A stretch of 64,000 bases of DNA from Pyrococcus furiosus DSM 3638 (GCF_000007305.1 NC_003413.1:1662141-1726140); one strand, 5' to 3'. Positions 18,279-28,936 are shown, numbered from the stretch's first letter. Translations and numbers: made by a program. The notes: generated by a model from the sequence alone, not told the origin.

Positions 18279-18497
18279 TCACTTTTTCACCTTACCTTTT
18301 TCTCTTTCCCTAAGCTTCTCCTTCTTAATTGTCAGGAGGCGGGCGATATCTCTCCTCAAATTCCTAATAACCATAGGATTTTCGAGAGATGTTCCCATTG
18401 TTAGGAGTCCCCTCTCCTTTGCAAGCTGAAGCCTTAACTCCCTAATTTTAGCGTCAATCTCCTCAATACTCATTTCTCTGATTTCACTCGGCTTCAT
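18279..18497 (-). CDS. rpl29: Ribosomal protein uL29
   Basis: The 72-residue two-helix protein begins [21 protein letters not shown]. It sits near the polypeptide exit tunnel. It overlaps the end of the S3 gene by 14 nt, suggesting translational coupling. Confidence 0.94.
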
Positions 18498-19116
18498 TGC
18501 TCACCACCTCTTCCTCAACTGGTTTTTCTATGATCTCAATTTCATCGGGAAGTCTTGCTCCTGGAGGCATAATTGCGACTTTAACTCCAATGACTCCAAG
18601 CTTAAGCAATGCCTGAGCATAGCCTTTACTTACCAAAGTTTCCGCAGGGTTACCTACTTTTGCTAGGTATCCTTGGTAGAATCTTATGCTCTTAGCTCTT
18701 TCTCCCGTAAGCTTACCGCTAAGCCTTATCTCTACTCCTCTTGCCCCATTGTTCATTATTGCTCTAAGTGCTGCATATGCCGCCCTTCTGAAGTGAATAC
18801 CTCTTTCCAAGGCCTGAGCCAACCTCACTGCTTGAACTTTAGCATTAAGGTAGGGATTCTTTATCTCTTCAACTTCAATTTGTGGATTCTCAAGACCAAA
18901 CTGCTTTTCAAGTATTCTGGTAAGCTCTCTTATTCTTCTTCCTCCCCTTCCTATTACGTATCCTGGATTTGCAGCAAAGATTATGACCTTAGTTCCCAAG
19001 GGGGTCTTCTTAATGTCAAGACCCCCATAACCTGCCCTTCTTAACTCTTTTTCAAGGAATTCATCGATGAGCATCTCTCTTACAGCCTCACGAATAAAGT
19101 ACCTCTCAATTGCCAT
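18484..19116 (-). CDS. rps3: Ribosomal protein uS3
   Basis: The 210-residue protein has a KH domain ([21 protein letters not shown] near residue 60) and the S3 C-terminal domain, with an acidic tail. MAIERYF at 19116 is chosen because AGGAGGTGA lies four bases upstream. It is the mRNA-entry protein of the small subunit. Confidence 0.95.
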
Positions 19117-19120
19117 ATGC

Positions 19121-19588
19121 TCACCTCCTAATTTCCTCGACGACAACTTCTATGTGAGTAGTTTGTTCATTAAAGGGTGTAGCTCTTCCAAATGCTCTAG
19201 GATACCATCCTCTAAGGACTGGGCCCTTGTGAGCGGCAATGTGAATAATCTTAAGCTTGTCAGGATCGAGACCTTTTTGCACAGCATTGTTTTTTACATT
19301 AAGCAGGACTTTCTTTATGGCCTTTGCCACCTTAACTGGATATCTTCCAGGTCCAAATCCTTTACCAGGCTTGTGGCCCTGACTGTCGTTGTATCTCTTT
19401 AGTGGAACTGGTCTCTTTAGGGCAATTACATCATCCAGATATCTTAGAGCATCATTTAGCATCATGCCCCTAAGCTCTCTGCACACTTCAACTGCGAGTT
19501 TTGGAGATATTCTAAGATCTCTCGCACTAGCCCTAGCCATTCTCTTGGGGTCAAAATTTTGGAAAGAGTAGCCAAAGCGCTTTGCCAT
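19121..19588 (-). CDS. rpl22: Ribosomal protein uL22
   Basis: The 155-residue exit-tunnel protein is recognised by [25 protein letters not shown] and HIEVVVEE at its C-terminus. It lies between S19 and S3. Confidence 0.95.
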
Positions 19589-19598
19589 TTAAACCACC

Positions 19599-19997
19599 TC
19601 ACTTCACTGCGACGAACATTGATGATCTTGTAGCACCAACACCAGGAGCTCCGTGCTCAACCTTCTTTCTGGTTGGTGCAAATTCTCCTAGGTAGTGACC
19701 GATCATTTCAGGCTTTATTTCCACTGGAACGAATTCTTTTCCGTTGTGGACATAGATTGTCAGCCCTACCATCTCTGGAAGGATTATCATGTCCCTACAG
19801 TGTGTTCTTATTGGCTTTTTGTATTTGCCCTTCTTTGCAAGCCTAATTTTTCTAAGCAACTTCTTCTGTTCTGGTGTAAGTCCTCTCTTAAGGCTTCTCC
19901 TCTGTCTTGCAGGGAATAATCTAGCCAATTCCTCAAGAGACATATTCATCAACTGCTCAAGGGTATAACCGCGATATCTAAACTCTTTCCTCGCCAT
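19599..19997 (-). CDS. rps19: Ribosomal protein uS19
   Basis: The 132-residue protein begins [18 protein letters not shown] and contains [15 protein letters not shown] and [12 protein letters not shown], the S19 core of the small-subunit head. It follows L2 after 10 nt. Confidence 0.95.
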
Positions 19998-20007
19998 CTA
20001 CACCACC

Positions 20008-20727
20008 TCACTTCCTTCTACCAGTTCTTCTCGCAGCAATATGACCAACCTTTCTTCCTGGTGGAGCCCTTCTTGAAGTTGTTGTTGGCTTACCTGGATG
20101 GTGCTCCTTACCACCGAATGGGTGGTTCACAGCGTTCATCTTAACACCTCTTGGAGTTGGCCAGAACTTGTTCCTTGCCTTGTACTTGTAGTAAGCTTTA
20201 CCAGCCTTAACCAATGGCTTTTCTAACCTTCCACCACCAGCAACAACCCCAATTGTTGCCCTACACATTGGGTTGAAAGCCTTAAGCTCACCACTTGGAA
20301 GTTGTACTATTACTTTATCTGGCTCTCTAGAGACTACTAAAGCGTAAGTTCCTCCTGCCCTCACGTATTTTCCTCCATCTCCAGGAATGCCTTCAATATT
20401 ATATACGTATGTACCTTCAGGGATCTTAGCCAATGGTAGTGTGTTCCCCACGGCAATTGGAGCGTCTGGCCCTATATAGATTTCTTGTCCCACGAGTAAT
20501 CCTTCTGGGGCAATTATCAACTTTTCAATACCATTCTCAAACTTAACTCTTGCCACTGGAGCAGTTCTACCGGGGTCATGCATGATTTCCTCTACTACTC
20601 CCCTGAGAGTCTTTTCTTGAGTATAGTTGAGTGGGATATACTTCACAGCACCCCTAAACCTATGAGAGGGGGATTTAAATGTGGGACTTCCTTTACCTCT
20701 CCTTTGCTGAATTAAACTCTTACCCAT
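20008..20727 (-). CDS. rpl2: Ribosomal protein uL2
   Basis: The 239-residue protein near the peptidyl-transferase centre shows [22 protein letters not shown], an OB-fold and the C-terminal [19 protein letters not shown] with the essential His. It is placed between L23 and S19. Confidence 0.96.
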
Positions 20728-20738
20728 TTTCCATCACC

Positions 20739-20999
20739 TCAGAACAATCCTAATCTCGCAGCTACTTCACTTGCACTATACTCTGGCTTGAGCTTCACAT
20801 ATGCCTTCTTTTCTCCTCTTGGGGTAATAAGAGTGTTAACTTTTTCAACTTTTACATTGAAGATCTCTTCTACAGCTCTCTTAATGTCCTGTTTTGTGGC
20901 TCTCCTGTCAACTATAAATGTAAGCTTGTTCTCTTTTTCAATTAACGATATCGCTTTTTCCGTAACAACGGGCCTAATTATAACCTTGTAAGGATCCAT
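20739..20999 (-). CDS. rpl23: Ribosomal protein uL23
   Basis: The 86-residue exit-tunnel docking protein begins [17 protein letters not shown]. The ATG at 20997-20999 has GGGTGAT just upstream; another ATG at 21005 overlaps the L4 stop and is less well placed. The core [19 protein letters not shown] is present. Confidence 0.93.
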
Positions 21000-21004
21000 T
21001 TTCA

Positions 21005-21772
21005 TCACCCATACAACTCCCTAAGTCTCTCTATAGCACTAACTGTCCAAACAGTTAATCTACCTGGGTGAGTTCCAGGAGCCAAATGTTCAACTCCGAG
21101 GTTGTCCACAACCACTACATCAACACCTGGGTGGTTTCTTGCTCCAAGGACAATTCCCTCATTCTTTCCAACTACGATCAATGGACCCTTGGCCTTCTTG
21201 TACCTTCTTCCTCTCATTTTACCCTTTCCAGCTCTTACTCCAGACTTCTCTTTTGCTCTAACGATATCATCCCATATTCCAAGCTTCTTGAATATTTCTC
21301 TAGTTTCCCTTGTCTTCTGAACCTTTTGAAGATCATCCACAACTATCAACGGAAGTTGAGGAACGTTATCAATTATGTGGCCTCTAGCTCTTACTAAATC
21401 ATAGTTAGCGGTAGCTGCTATTGCACTCATTAATGCCAGTCTCTTCTCCTTCTTGTTAATATCTTCCCATATTATCTTCTCAACCTTTGGTGGGTGCGTT
21501 CTTCTTCCACCTCTGGCAAATGGGACAAATGCTGCATACCTTGGAGGTGTCTTTAGCCTTTCAACTCTTGCCATGCTGTGTCCCTTTCCAATGTTTTCGG
21601 TAACTCTCCTTTTACCAGCCATTGGATCTCTTCCTTGAGGTTGAATTCTGTGAGTCCAGGATGCAATAACAGCTCTTCTAATAAGGTCTGGCCTAAAAGG
21701 AGTGAAGAATACCTTCGGAAGCTCTATTTCGCCAACAGGTTGACCGTTAAGGTCAAAAACCTTTACCTTCAT
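21005..21772 (-). CDS. rpl4: Ribosomal protein uL4
   Basis: The 255-residue protein has the archaeal/eukaryotic L4 core: [25 protein letters not shown] (extended loop reaching the tunnel) and [23 protein letters not shown]. It lies between L3 and L23. Confidence 0.95.
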
Positions 21773-21787
21773 TTATCTCACCCCATC

Positions 21788-22885
21788 TCACTGCTTTGAT
21801 TCTACACTTACATAAGTTATCTGAGGCCTTTGGACAGGTGGCTTCTTCTTTGGAGGTCTTATAGCAGGTCTTACTCTAATTATTCTTTTTATTGCTCCAG
21901 GAACGCTTCCAGCTATCATCATGAAGTCGCTTCTAACAATTCCATAGTGTGGAAATCCACCCTTTGGAGTAATTTCAATCTCAGTATTCTCGTCGAGCTT
22001 GAGCTTACCGTTTTCTCCGATAGCTATTAGTCTCTTATTAAGCTCAGTCCTGTGGTGGAATCCCATTTGTCCGGCCATTGGAACAGTCCACATTACTCTT
22101 GCTGGATGCCATGGACCAATTGAACCTACTTTTCTTCTTCCCTTACTATCCTTGTGGGCTCTAAGCTTAATTCCCCATCTCTTTACAGGACCCTGGGTTC
22201 CCTTACCCTTTGTAACTGCAATAACATCAAGGAGTTCCCCTTCCTTTAGGACTTCTCCAACCCTTAGCTCTTTTCCTAGTTTTTCCTTTATGTAGTTAAA
22301 CTTCTCCTCCACGCTAGTTCCACCAATAGCATATTCCATAACTTCGGGCTTCTTCTTGAGCTTAATAACCCAGGGCTGAGTTGCAACTATAGCCCTAACA
22401 TCAACTATCTCTCCTTCTTTTATCATGTCCTCTAACTGGCCAAGCTTCTGTTCAAACATTTCCTGGGTGTAATTCTTTGGAAGAGTAGCTATTCTTCTCT
22501 CTAGTAGCTTGTAGAAGGTCATTTTTGGCTTAGGTTTGCCTTTTCTTTCTTTTGCTGGATAGTTGTCCAATGGAAAGTCTGGAACTATAACTTCTGTGGC
22601 TGTTTCAAGTCCCAGGTATCCCATTCTATAAGCTCTAATTCCGAATACCCTGAGTGGTGGAGTCTCTATAATTGTCACAGGCATAAAGATCTCTTTCCCG
22701 TTAGTCAGCCCTGGCTCGTCATCTATCATTAATATGTGAGTCATTCCAGCCTTGTATCCAGCGAAACCTAACATCCTTACTTCAGTTTCCTTTGGCCAAC
22801 TCCTAATTCTCGGAACTATACTTTTTGCCCTTTTTCTTGGGCTGAATCCCAATGATCCCCTTCTTGGTCTGTGAACCTTACCCAT
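21788..22885 (-). CDS. rpl3: Ribosomal protein uL3
   Basis: The 365-residue archaeal/eukaryotic-size L3 begins [22 protein letters not shown] and has the [15 protein letters not shown] loop near residue 255. It assembles early near the peptidyl-transferase centre. It starts 2 nt after the SPOUT gene stop, so both share the cluster promoter. Confidence 0.95.
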
Positions 22886-22887
22886 TT

Positions 22888-23670
22888 TTAATCACCCCTT
22901 TTCCTCATGAAATTAAATATCGCCAATGTAGCAAGCAAGGCTTCCTCCGTTCTAACGGTCTTTGTTTTTTGTTCAGGGATTGTATTTAGGATTAAATCAA
23001 ATTCATAATCCTCATTGTACTCCTTTAATATCTCTATTACACCTTTTTTTGGAGAGCCGAATACTATTCCTACCTCGCCCTCCAAGGGCACTTCGGCACT
23101 TCTCACATCAACACCCTTCCTCGAGGTTGCGATGACCACGTCGAGGTTTGCCTTTTTAAGTGTTTTTGCCAATGTTTTCCTACTGAGATGTACCTTGTAT
23201 CCCCAGTACTCCGAAGGTTCTGCTGGAATCACTCTTAGAGGGTTTACTGATATTATCTTAAAGGTTCCTCTCCCTTCTCTTGCAACTCCCTTGATCAAAG
23301 CTGGTCTATCTAGCCCTATATCTGCAAACAGTTTCTTTCCTTTTCTGTAGGCATAGCCTTCTCGTATTTCCCCTATCCTTGGTGGAGCCTTTGGTTTATG
23401 GCTTGGAATTTGGAGGGGTGGAATGACTCCTGCATACTTTAACTCTGGAGTAATAGGAAATATTCTTTTTCTCAGGTACTGAGGGGTTTCTGCATATTCT
23501 AGGAGGAGTTTGATAAATTTCCCATCCTTTCCTCCCGCCTTGTATATCCATATGTGCTCTACTCCGAAGATTGCACATGCCCTTGCTACTTGGCCTACTT
23601 TGTATGCCTTTATTTTGGGGTCATTTGCTTCCTCCAATAGAGAGTCTGGAATGAAGACATGCCACGCCAT
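22888..23670 (-). CDS. SPOUT-fold RNA methyltransferase-like protein
   Basis: The 260-residue protein belongs to the archaeal/eukaryotic SPOUT1 (C9orf114, DUF171) family. It has [21 protein letters not shown] near residue 33, an inserted beta-barrel, and the knotted C-terminal cofactor site [16 protein letters not shown] near 200. A methyltransferase role on rRNA is inferred from the fold and from its fixed place as first gene of the ribosomal cluster, 2 nt before L3. The exact substrate is unknown. Confidence 0.82.
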   Translation of the reverse strand: MAWHVFIPDSLLEEANDPKIKAYKVGQVARACAIFGVEHIWIYKAGGKDGKFIKLLLEYAETPQYLRKRIFPITPELKYAGVIPPLQIPSHKPKAPPRIGEIREGYAYRKGKKLFADIGLDRPALIKGVAREGRGTFKIISVNPLRVIPAEPSEYWGYKVHLSRKTLAKTLKKANLDVVIATSRKGVDVRSAEVPLEGEVGIVFGSPKKGVIEILKEYNEDYEFDLILNTIPEQKTKTVRTEEALLATLAIFNFMRKRGD

Positions 23671-23705
23671 TTCTGCTCTCCAACACCCTTTTTAATCATG
23701 AGAGC

Positions 23706-23743
23706 TGTTGTGGTGTTTCAATAATAAATTTAAAAGGGTTTCG
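23706..23743 (-). promoter_or_regulatory. Promoter of the ribosomal protein supercluster
   Basis: Reading the minus strand, CGAAACCC-TTTTAAATTT (BRE then TATA, about 23743-23727) places initiation near 23706. A leader of about 36 nt with GGGTGTTGGAG precedes the SPOUT gene start at 23670. It is the only strong TATA before the first gene. Confidence 0.6.
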
Positions 23744-23764
23744 AAGGTTTCCACCCTCACAATT

Positions 23765-23787
23765 CAAAAATTTTTAAAAAATTTTTG
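23765..23787. repeat. Perfect A/T inverted repeat between the CBS gene and the ribosomal cluster
   Basis: CAAAAATTTTT at 23765-23775 and AAAAATTTTTG at 23777-23787 are exact inverted copies around one A. The element lies 32 nt downstream of the CBS-protein stop (minus strand) and upstream of the ribosomal promoter. It may act as a T-rich terminator or bent DNA; no function is shown by the sequence. Confidence 0.55.
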
Positions 23788-23818
23788 CAATTTTCAAGAA
23801 AAAGGAGAAAACCAAAAA

Positions 23819-24658
23819 CTACTTAACGAGAACCTTTAAAAGATCAAAATCCCTTATCAAACCTACTAAATCCCCATCTCCTCTAATCACAGGAAGTTGT
23901 TCTATTTTATATTTAACCATTTTTCTTGCAACTTCATGCACAGTCATGTGAGGAGTTGCCACTATAACATCCCTAGTCATAATATCCTCGACTGGCTTAT
24001 TTGGCAATTTAAGTTCAAACTTCTCAAAGAGCAGGGTTGGATGGCTCTCAAGAATCCATTCCTCTTCACTTGAGGCGGCAAGTTCAGTGCTTTTCATAAT
24101 CCTAACGATTTCGCTATCTCTAAGGAGATCAGTCTCATCTACTATTCCAATTAACTTACCGTCGTCATCAATTACTGGCAATGCCATTGCGTTTGACAAC
24201 AGCAAAGCCTTAAGTGCTGCCATAAGAGGAGTTCCTCTCCAAACAACACTCACATATCTCTGATAATAGGGTTCAATTTCAACATCTTTGTATTTTTCGC
24301 TTTTTGCTAGATATCTCCTGATGATATCTCCAACGGTTAGTATACCAACAGGTTTACCTTCCTCATCAATAACTACAACCCTTCTATAGTCATACTCGAG
24401 CATTAATTTGGCGGCTTTCTTTAAGGTATCATCTGGCTTAACTGTGGGAACGTCTCTTTTAACTAGCATTGCTAGTTGTTCCTCATCTACGTTAGTTAGC
24501 ACTCTTTTTATGCTTATTATTCCAACTAATTTTCCTTCTTTATTAACTACTGGGAAACTTCTTACCTTATGCTTCCTGAAAAGCTCTAGTGCATAGTTTC
24601 TAGTAGCAGGAAGTGTTATAGTCACTGGATTTGGTGTCATTATTGTTTTAACTTTCAC
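23819..24658 (-). CDS. Four-CBS-domain protein
   Basis: The 279-residue protein consists of four CBS motifs in two Bateman pairs, starting at about residues 3, 65, 135 and 222 (VKTIMTPNPVTI, VKRDVPTVKPDD, YVSVVWRGTPLM, VEDIMTRDVIVATP). It has no attached catalytic domain. Such proteins sense AMP/ATP or SAM and act on partners, which cannot be named here. It is separated by 160 nt from the ribosomal cluster. Confidence 0.85.
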   Translation of the reverse strand: MKVKTIMTPNPVTITLPATRNYALELFRKHKVRSFPVVNKEGKLVGIISIKRVLTNVDEEQLAMLVKRDVPTVKPDDTLKKAAKLMLEYDYRRVVVIDEEGKPVGILTVGDIIRRYLAKSEKYKDVEIEPYYQRYVSVVWRGTPLMAALKALLLSNAMALPVIDDDGKLIGIVDETDLLRDSEIVRIMKSTELAASSEEEWILESHPTLLFEKFELKLPNKPVEDIMTRDVIVATPHMTVHEVARKMVKYKIEQLPVIRGDGDLVGLIRDFDLLKVLVK

Positions 24659-24762
24659 TGTCTACCACCCAAATGAGACTACGGGATTTTAGATATATTT
24701 AAGTTTTATCACAGAGGTAAAAAGAAACAACATAAAATACTGAGCAAAGAAAAAGAAGGTAT

Positions 24763-25158
24763 TTACTCTTTCGCAATCTTAATTTCTGGAGGAGTTAAGA
24801 TTACCTTTAAAGGACTTCCGCATATCTTGGCATAATCCCCTCCTATGATTGAGGCTGTTGTCATTAATTGTTCAGCTATTTTCTTCAGTAATTCAGGCTT
24901 CTGTTCTAGCGGTGTAAGCTCTACAATTACTATATTACCACTTTTTAGCTCGTCACTAACCCTCTTGAGATCAGCATGAGTAGAAATCACAATTTTCTTT
25001 ATGTATACTACCTTTGGCTTTACTAACTCTTTTGCCAAAACCTCTTCTTCCACTGGTACAAGTTCAACTTCAGAGGGCTCTTCCTTTATTCTACTCTTAA
25101 GAGATGAGGGAACCTTTTTCTGAACTTCCGCCTTTTTAAGCTTGTCAAATAGCCCCAC
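24763..25158 (-). CDS. sepF: SepF-like cell-division protein
   Basis: The 131-residue protein starts MGLFDKLKK, the short amphipathic membrane-targeting helix of SepF, then a linker of about 45 residues and a SepF beta-alpha-beta domain (residues about 52-128: VVYIKKIVISTHADLKRVSDELKSGNIVIVELTPL). In archaea SepF anchors FtsZ to the membrane. I chose GTG 25156-25158, preceded by GGGGTGGT, over the GTG at 25167. Regional neighbours are not division genes. Confidence 0.87.
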   Translation of the reverse strand: MGLFDKLKKAEVQKKVPSSLKSRIKEEPSEVELVPVEEEVLAKELVKPKVVYIKKIVISTHADLKRVSDELKSGNIVIVELTPLEQKPELLKKIAEQLMTTASIIGGDYAKICGSPLKVILTPPEIKIAKE

Positions 25159-25242
25159 TTTAACCACCCCAGTTTAGTAATTAGAGTGCTAAAGAAAATT
25201 TAGTTTGCAAGCTTATAATCTTTTTCCATTTTTTCAATACTT

Positions 25243-26481
25243 CTAAAAGATAACTTTTCTCCAAACACTTTTTACTTTCTCTACATAATTAGGGGGTGTT
25301 GCTATTATAAGGATCCATCTAGGAGTTTGTCTTCTCTTAATTGCAGAAGCTAAAGGAGTAACCTTTGTTAAAGGTTCTTTTTTTCCATCACCAAGAAGAA
25401 TTGATATTTCGATTTGCTTAAGACGAGGCTCGCTTATGATTAATTCAGGAACAGAGAGTTCAATTATCACTTCTCCTTCGCTTGCACCCACTCTATCAGC
25501 AAGTTCATTTTCCAGCTCTCTTATTTTTTTGGTATTCTTGTAGAGAGAAGCTATTATTCTTCTCTCGTCCCCCGTTAGATCCTGAGGCCCTACAATAACT
25601 GCTGGTTTATACAACTCCCTTCTCCTAATTTTTTGTATAATTTCACTCGGAAAGCCACCAATATCTTCAAGTTCGACTATTAGCCTATCATCAGTCATTT
25701 TCCAAAAATCAAACAGTTCTCCACTATCTAGAGCAAATTCCACACCCTTTATCAACATTGCCTCGGCTATCTTAACAGTCCTATGGAAATATACCCTAGA
25801 ATACATTAGAGATCTAGCAACCAGCATACCTTCAACGGCTTCAAGTCCTTTTTCATCAACAACAAGTTCATTATCGTGTATTTTCATCACATTTAAGAGT
25901 CTCTCCAAGTCGATTATCCCATGAGCAACTCCAGTATAGTGAGCATCTCTAGCCAAATAATCAAGCTGGTCTACATCAATGTCTCCATTTATTATCATGC
26001 TTAGATACTTCTTTTTATGTACTCCACATATTAATTCCCCGACCTCTTTTGGACTATATCCTAGATCAGAAATTATATCAGGTATCTCCCCACCATTCTC
26101 AACTATATCTATTTTCCCCTCAATAATTTTCCTACTAATTTCCATGTGGTCCCCAATCTTTAACCTTTCTTTGTAAACTCTCTCAAAAGTATGACTAAAT
26201 GGCCCATGTCCTATATCATGAAGTAATGCAGAAATTTGAACCAGCAAAGCTTCATCCCTTGGGATGTCCAATTCACTGCTTAGCTTTTTTGCTAAATACC
26301 AAACACCTAAAGAGTGTTCAAACCTAGAGTGGTTAGCTCCAGGGTATACTAAGTTAGCGAGCCCCAACTGGCGAATATATCGCAACCTCTGAATCTCAGG
26401 AGTGTCTACAAGTTTAATTAATTCCTCAGGGATTTTCATACTGCCATGGACTGGATCGTGAATTATTTTCCCATCGCTCAC
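25243..26481 (-). CDS. HD-domain phosphohydrolase (SAMHD1/dGTPase-like)
   Basis: The 412-residue protein has the metal-binding H...HD...D set: FEHSLGVWYLAKKL near residue 55, LLHDIGHGPFSHTFE near 85, and DQLDYLARDAHYTG near 172. The opening IIHDPVHGSMKIP is typical of the large HD family containing dNTP triphosphohydrolases. Substrate specificity is not defined by sequence; dNTP or nucleotide hydrolysis is the best inference. Confidence 0.82.
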   Translation of the reverse strand: MSDGKIIHDPVHGSMKIPEELIKLVDTPEIQRLRYIRQLGLANLVYPGANHSRFEHSLGVWYLAKKLSSELDIPRDEALLVQISALLHDIGHGPFSHTFERVYKERLKIGDHMEISRKIIEGKIDIVENGGEIPDIISDLGYSPKEVGELICGVHKKKYLSMIINGDIDVDQLDYLARDAHYTGVAHGIIDLERLLNVMKIHDNELVVDEKGLEAVEGMLVARSLMYSRVYFHRTVKIAEAMLIKGVEFALDSGELFDFWKMTDDRLIVELEDIGGFPSEIIQKIRRRELYKPAVIVGPQDLTGDERRIIASLYKNTKKIRELENELADRVGASEGEVIIELSVPELIISEPRLKQIEISILLGDGKKEPLTKVTPLASAIKRRQTPRWILIIATPPNYVEKVKSVWRKVIF

Positions 26482-26543
26482 GCTATGCCCCCAGCTAGAT
26501 TTAGGAAGTAATTTATTTTAAGTTAACTGTCTTCAAAACTAAC

Positions 26544-27011
26544 ATGATTAGATTGCGAGACCTAGTGGAAGACAAGGGAGTTTTACTTCTTATTGGAAAT
26601 CCCCGATGGCTACTGAAGATACTTGTAGATAAATGGAGCAGAGAAAAGAAAGTCATAATATTTGGTAAACTTATTATAAGCCCACAACATCCAAAAAACG
26701 TAATAATACATTCGGACATTCCATCCTCTACAACTGATATCTATCCGACCGTAATAGAGGGGTACTTTGATAGAAAAGATATCGAAAAAGAAAGGATACT
26801 AACGTTTATCAGTAACAATTATAGAAAAGCTCCAGTAATTATTTATGAGGAAAAGTACTACTTTAAGAGAGCCTTTAAATCAAAATTATGCCATTATCTT
26901 TCTTATATAGCAGCCTACAAAAGAGAAACTGTCAATTTCGACAAAATAGAGATTTTTAAGTTAGAAAATTGCAAAATAATCAACAGAAGTATATACATAA
27001 GAAGGTTGTAA
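26544..27011 (+). CDS. Uncharacterised 155-residue protein
   Basis: I do not recognise this family. It has an alternating hydrophobic-strand pattern near the N-terminus (GVLLLIGNPRWLLKILVDKW, KKVIIFGKLIIS, KNVIIHSD), suggesting an alpha/beta fold, and a basic C-terminus. The arrangement faintly recalls P-loop-like nucleotide-binding folds, but no Walker motif is present. It lies between the HD hydrolase (divergent, 63 nt) and the histone gene. Confidence 0.65.
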   Translation: MIRLRDLVEDKGVLLLIGNPRWLLKILVDKWSREKKVIIFGKLIISPQHPKNVIIHSDIPSSTTDIYPTVIEGYFDRKDIEKERILTFISNNYRKAPVIIYEEKYYFKRAFKSKLCHYLSYIAAYKRETVNFDKIEIFKLENCKIINRSIYIRRL

Positions 27012-27147
27012 TTTTGTAACTTTGAAGAGATAATGGGGTAAGTAATGGTAATCGGCAGGGATAAGACAAAAATGAAATTTCCTAAAGGGAAGACCAAGAA
27101 TATATGGCATTTAATCATGGCAATCTATTTGGAAATCGCTCTGAATC

Positions 27148-27218
27148 CGAAAAGTTTATATATCTCTTTTTTCAAAAAACAAAATGCAAATCCCTTACAA
27201 ACAAAAGGTTCGGAGGTG
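27148..27218 (+). promoter_or_regulatory. Strong histone promoter and ribosome site
   Basis: CGAAAAG (BRE, 27148-27154) followed by TTTATATA (27155-27162) is one of the clearest BRE/TATA pairs in the window, predicting initiation near 27184. GGAGGTG at 27212-27218 is an optimal Shine-Dalgarno site seven bases from ATG 27225. Both fit a highly expressed gene. Confidence 0.75.
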
Positions 27219-27224
27219 TAGGAA

Positions 27225-27428
27225 ATGGGAGAATTGCCAATTGCCCCAGTTGACAGGCTTATAAGAAAGGCAGGTGCTGAAAGAGTTAGCGAGCAAGCAG
27301 CCAAAGTCCTAGCAGAGTACCTCGAAGAGTACGCTATTGAGGTCGCAAAGAAGGCAGTAGAGTTCGCAAGGCACGCAGGTAGAAAGACTGTTAAGGTTGA
27401 AGACATTAAGCTCGCAATTAAGAGCTGA
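27225..27428 (+). CDS. hpyA1: Archaeal histone A1
   Basis: The 67-residue histone fold protein ([37 protein letters not shown]) matches Pyrococcus HPyA1. It dimerises and polymerises to wrap DNA; the [12 protein letters not shown]-terminus holds the DNA-contacting lysines. It has its own strong promoter and an optimal ribosome site. Confidence 0.96.
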   Translation: MGELPIAPVDRLIRKAGAERVSEQAAKVLAEYLEEYAIEVAKKAVEFARHAGRKTVKVEDIKLAIKS

Positions 27429-27514
27429 AATCTTTTTTAGCACTTTTCTTTTTCCTTAAATTTTCGCAAATAATTTTTAACTATGAGGCTTATCTTTTTC
27501 TAGGGTGAGAAAAA

Positions 27515-28318
27515 TTGACAATAGAAACACAAGAAGAGCCTCCCGAAATTAAAGTATATCTCCCAAGAGTTGGGATAACAAACTTAAAAAGTGTAGCAAA
27601 GATTGAGTGGAAGGGAAGAATATACACTTTTATTCCCACATTTGAAGTTGCAATAGACCTCCCCGAAGAGAAAAAAGGAATTCACATGAGTAGACTTGTA
27701 GAAAGCATCACCGAAACAATGAGTGAAGCTGTTGAAGAAGAAGTAAAGAAAGTTCACACTTCACTTGAAGATCTTGCCCTATGTATCATAAGAAGAATAG
27801 AAAAGAAACACTCCCATAAGAGAGCAGAGGTATGGATAAAAAGCACGCTAATTTTAGAAAGACAAACTCCTGCAAGCGGAAAAACTAGTTATGAACCCTA
27901 TGACGTAGAAGTAGGAGTGATAAAGAACTCAGATGGAAGCATAAAAAAGGTACTAAAGGTAAAGGTTATCGGAAATACAGCCTGTCCTCACGCAATGGCA
28001 AACAACCAAGGAAAAACTCACATACAAAGAGCAATCGCCGAGCTAGAAATAGAGACGCATTTCAATGAGGATATAGCTCTAGAGGATATGATCGAAGTTG
28101 TAGAAAGCTCATTTAGCTCTCCAACTTACACCCTTCTAAAAACTCCTGACGAAAATGCTGTTGTGAGGAGAATGTACGAGAATCCAAAGTTTGTAGAGGA
28201 CGTTGCTAGAGAAATAGTATACAAGGCAAGGAACAGATTCAAGGGGAAAATACATGTGAAGGTAATAAGTCACGAGAGCATTCACAAACACGACGTTATA
28301 GCTGAAGTTTGGGCATGA
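27515..28318 (+). CDS. mptA: GTP cyclohydrolase MptA (FolE2 family)
   Basis: The 267-residue tunnel-fold enzyme has the metal-ligand cysteine in [10 protein letters not shown] near residue 155 and the FolE2 segment [20 protein letters not shown]. MptA makes 7,8-dihydroneopterin 2',3'-cyclic phosphate from GTP, the first step to archaeal tetrahydropterin cofactors, using Fe(II). The start is TTG at 27515-27517, supported by GGGTGAG. Its 3' end overlaps the convergent archaemetzincin by 23 bp. Confidence 0.9.
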   Translation: MTIETQEEPPEIKVYLPRVGITNLKSVAKIEWKGRIYTFIPTFEVAIDLPEEKKGIHMSRLVESITETMSEAVEEEVKKVHTSLEDLALCIIRRIEKKHSHKRAEVWIKSTLILERQTPASGKTSYEPYDVEVGVIKNSDGSIKKVLKVKVIGNTACPHAMANNQGKTHIQRAIAELEIETHFNEDIALEDMIEVVESSFSSPTYTLLKTPDENAVVRRMYENPKFVEDVAREIVYKARNRFKGKIHVKVISHESIHKHDVIAEVWA

Positions 28319-28910
28319 GCTCTTCCTTATTCTTTAATTTTCTCAAGCAGGTATTGCAATATGTAGGAGTCCTAAGATCCCAGTCTTTGATATCTTTTGG
28401 GGGATTCATTACACAATCTTCATGACAGTGTGAGAGCCCATATAAGTGGCCGATCTCATGAAGAACGCCCTTAAAAACCCTTTCGATAAACAAATATTTA
28501 TTTTCTGTAAAAAATGGCTTTATTGAAAGAGCCAAAACATGATAATCCCCAACATTAACTTGGATTCCAAGGTACTTTTTGTATATGTCAAAATATCTAT
28601 CTCTTGAGCCAATAGGAAACGTCGTGATTCCAAAAATCTTTGTTATGCTATCGTCATTTACATCGTCTCTCATTTCGACTAACTTCCCATATAAAGCCTC
28701 AACAACTGCCTCAAAAGAATACATATTAACAAACCCACTTGCAGTCTCAACTCTAATTAATGTCCCAGGAGGAAGGATAATTTTTCCAGCATAGACAATG
28801 TTTATTGGTAATCTAACATCTCTATAGAACCGCCTCACTCGATCATATACTTCAAAAAATAGCCACTCATACTCTTTTCCGCCCATATATGCAAAGGCTA
28901 TTGTATCCAT
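28296..28910 (-). CDS. amzA: Archaemetzincin zinc metalloprotease (paralogue 1)
   Basis: The 204-residue protein has the extended archaemetzincin site [12 protein letters not shown], then CVMNP and C-x2-C (CNTC) near the C-terminus, giving one catalytic zinc from three His and a structural zinc from four Cys. The glutamate of HEIGH is intact. Physiological substrates of this family are unknown. A second family member lies at 54755. It is divergent from the DUF998 operon. Confidence 0.9.
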   Translation of the reverse strand: MDTIAFAYMGGKEYEWLFFEVYDRVRRFYRDVRLPINIVYAGKIILPPGTLIRVETASGFVNMYSFEAVVEALYGKLVEMRDDVNDDSITKIFGITTFPIGSRDRYFDIYKKYLGIQVNVGDYHVLALSIKPFFTENKYLFIERVFKGVLHEIGHLYGLSHCHEDCVMNPPKDIKDWDLRTPTYCNTCLRKLKNKEELMPKLQL

Positions 28911-28936
28911 ACGAGGAAAAAAAGACTTAATCTTGG

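Noticed and set aside
27045-27221. 58-codon open frame reading through the histone promoter and ribosome site
   Set aside because: It contains the strong BRE/TATA and Shine-Dalgarno of the histone gene, so the DNA is better explained as a promoter. No ribosome site or recognisable protein supports it.
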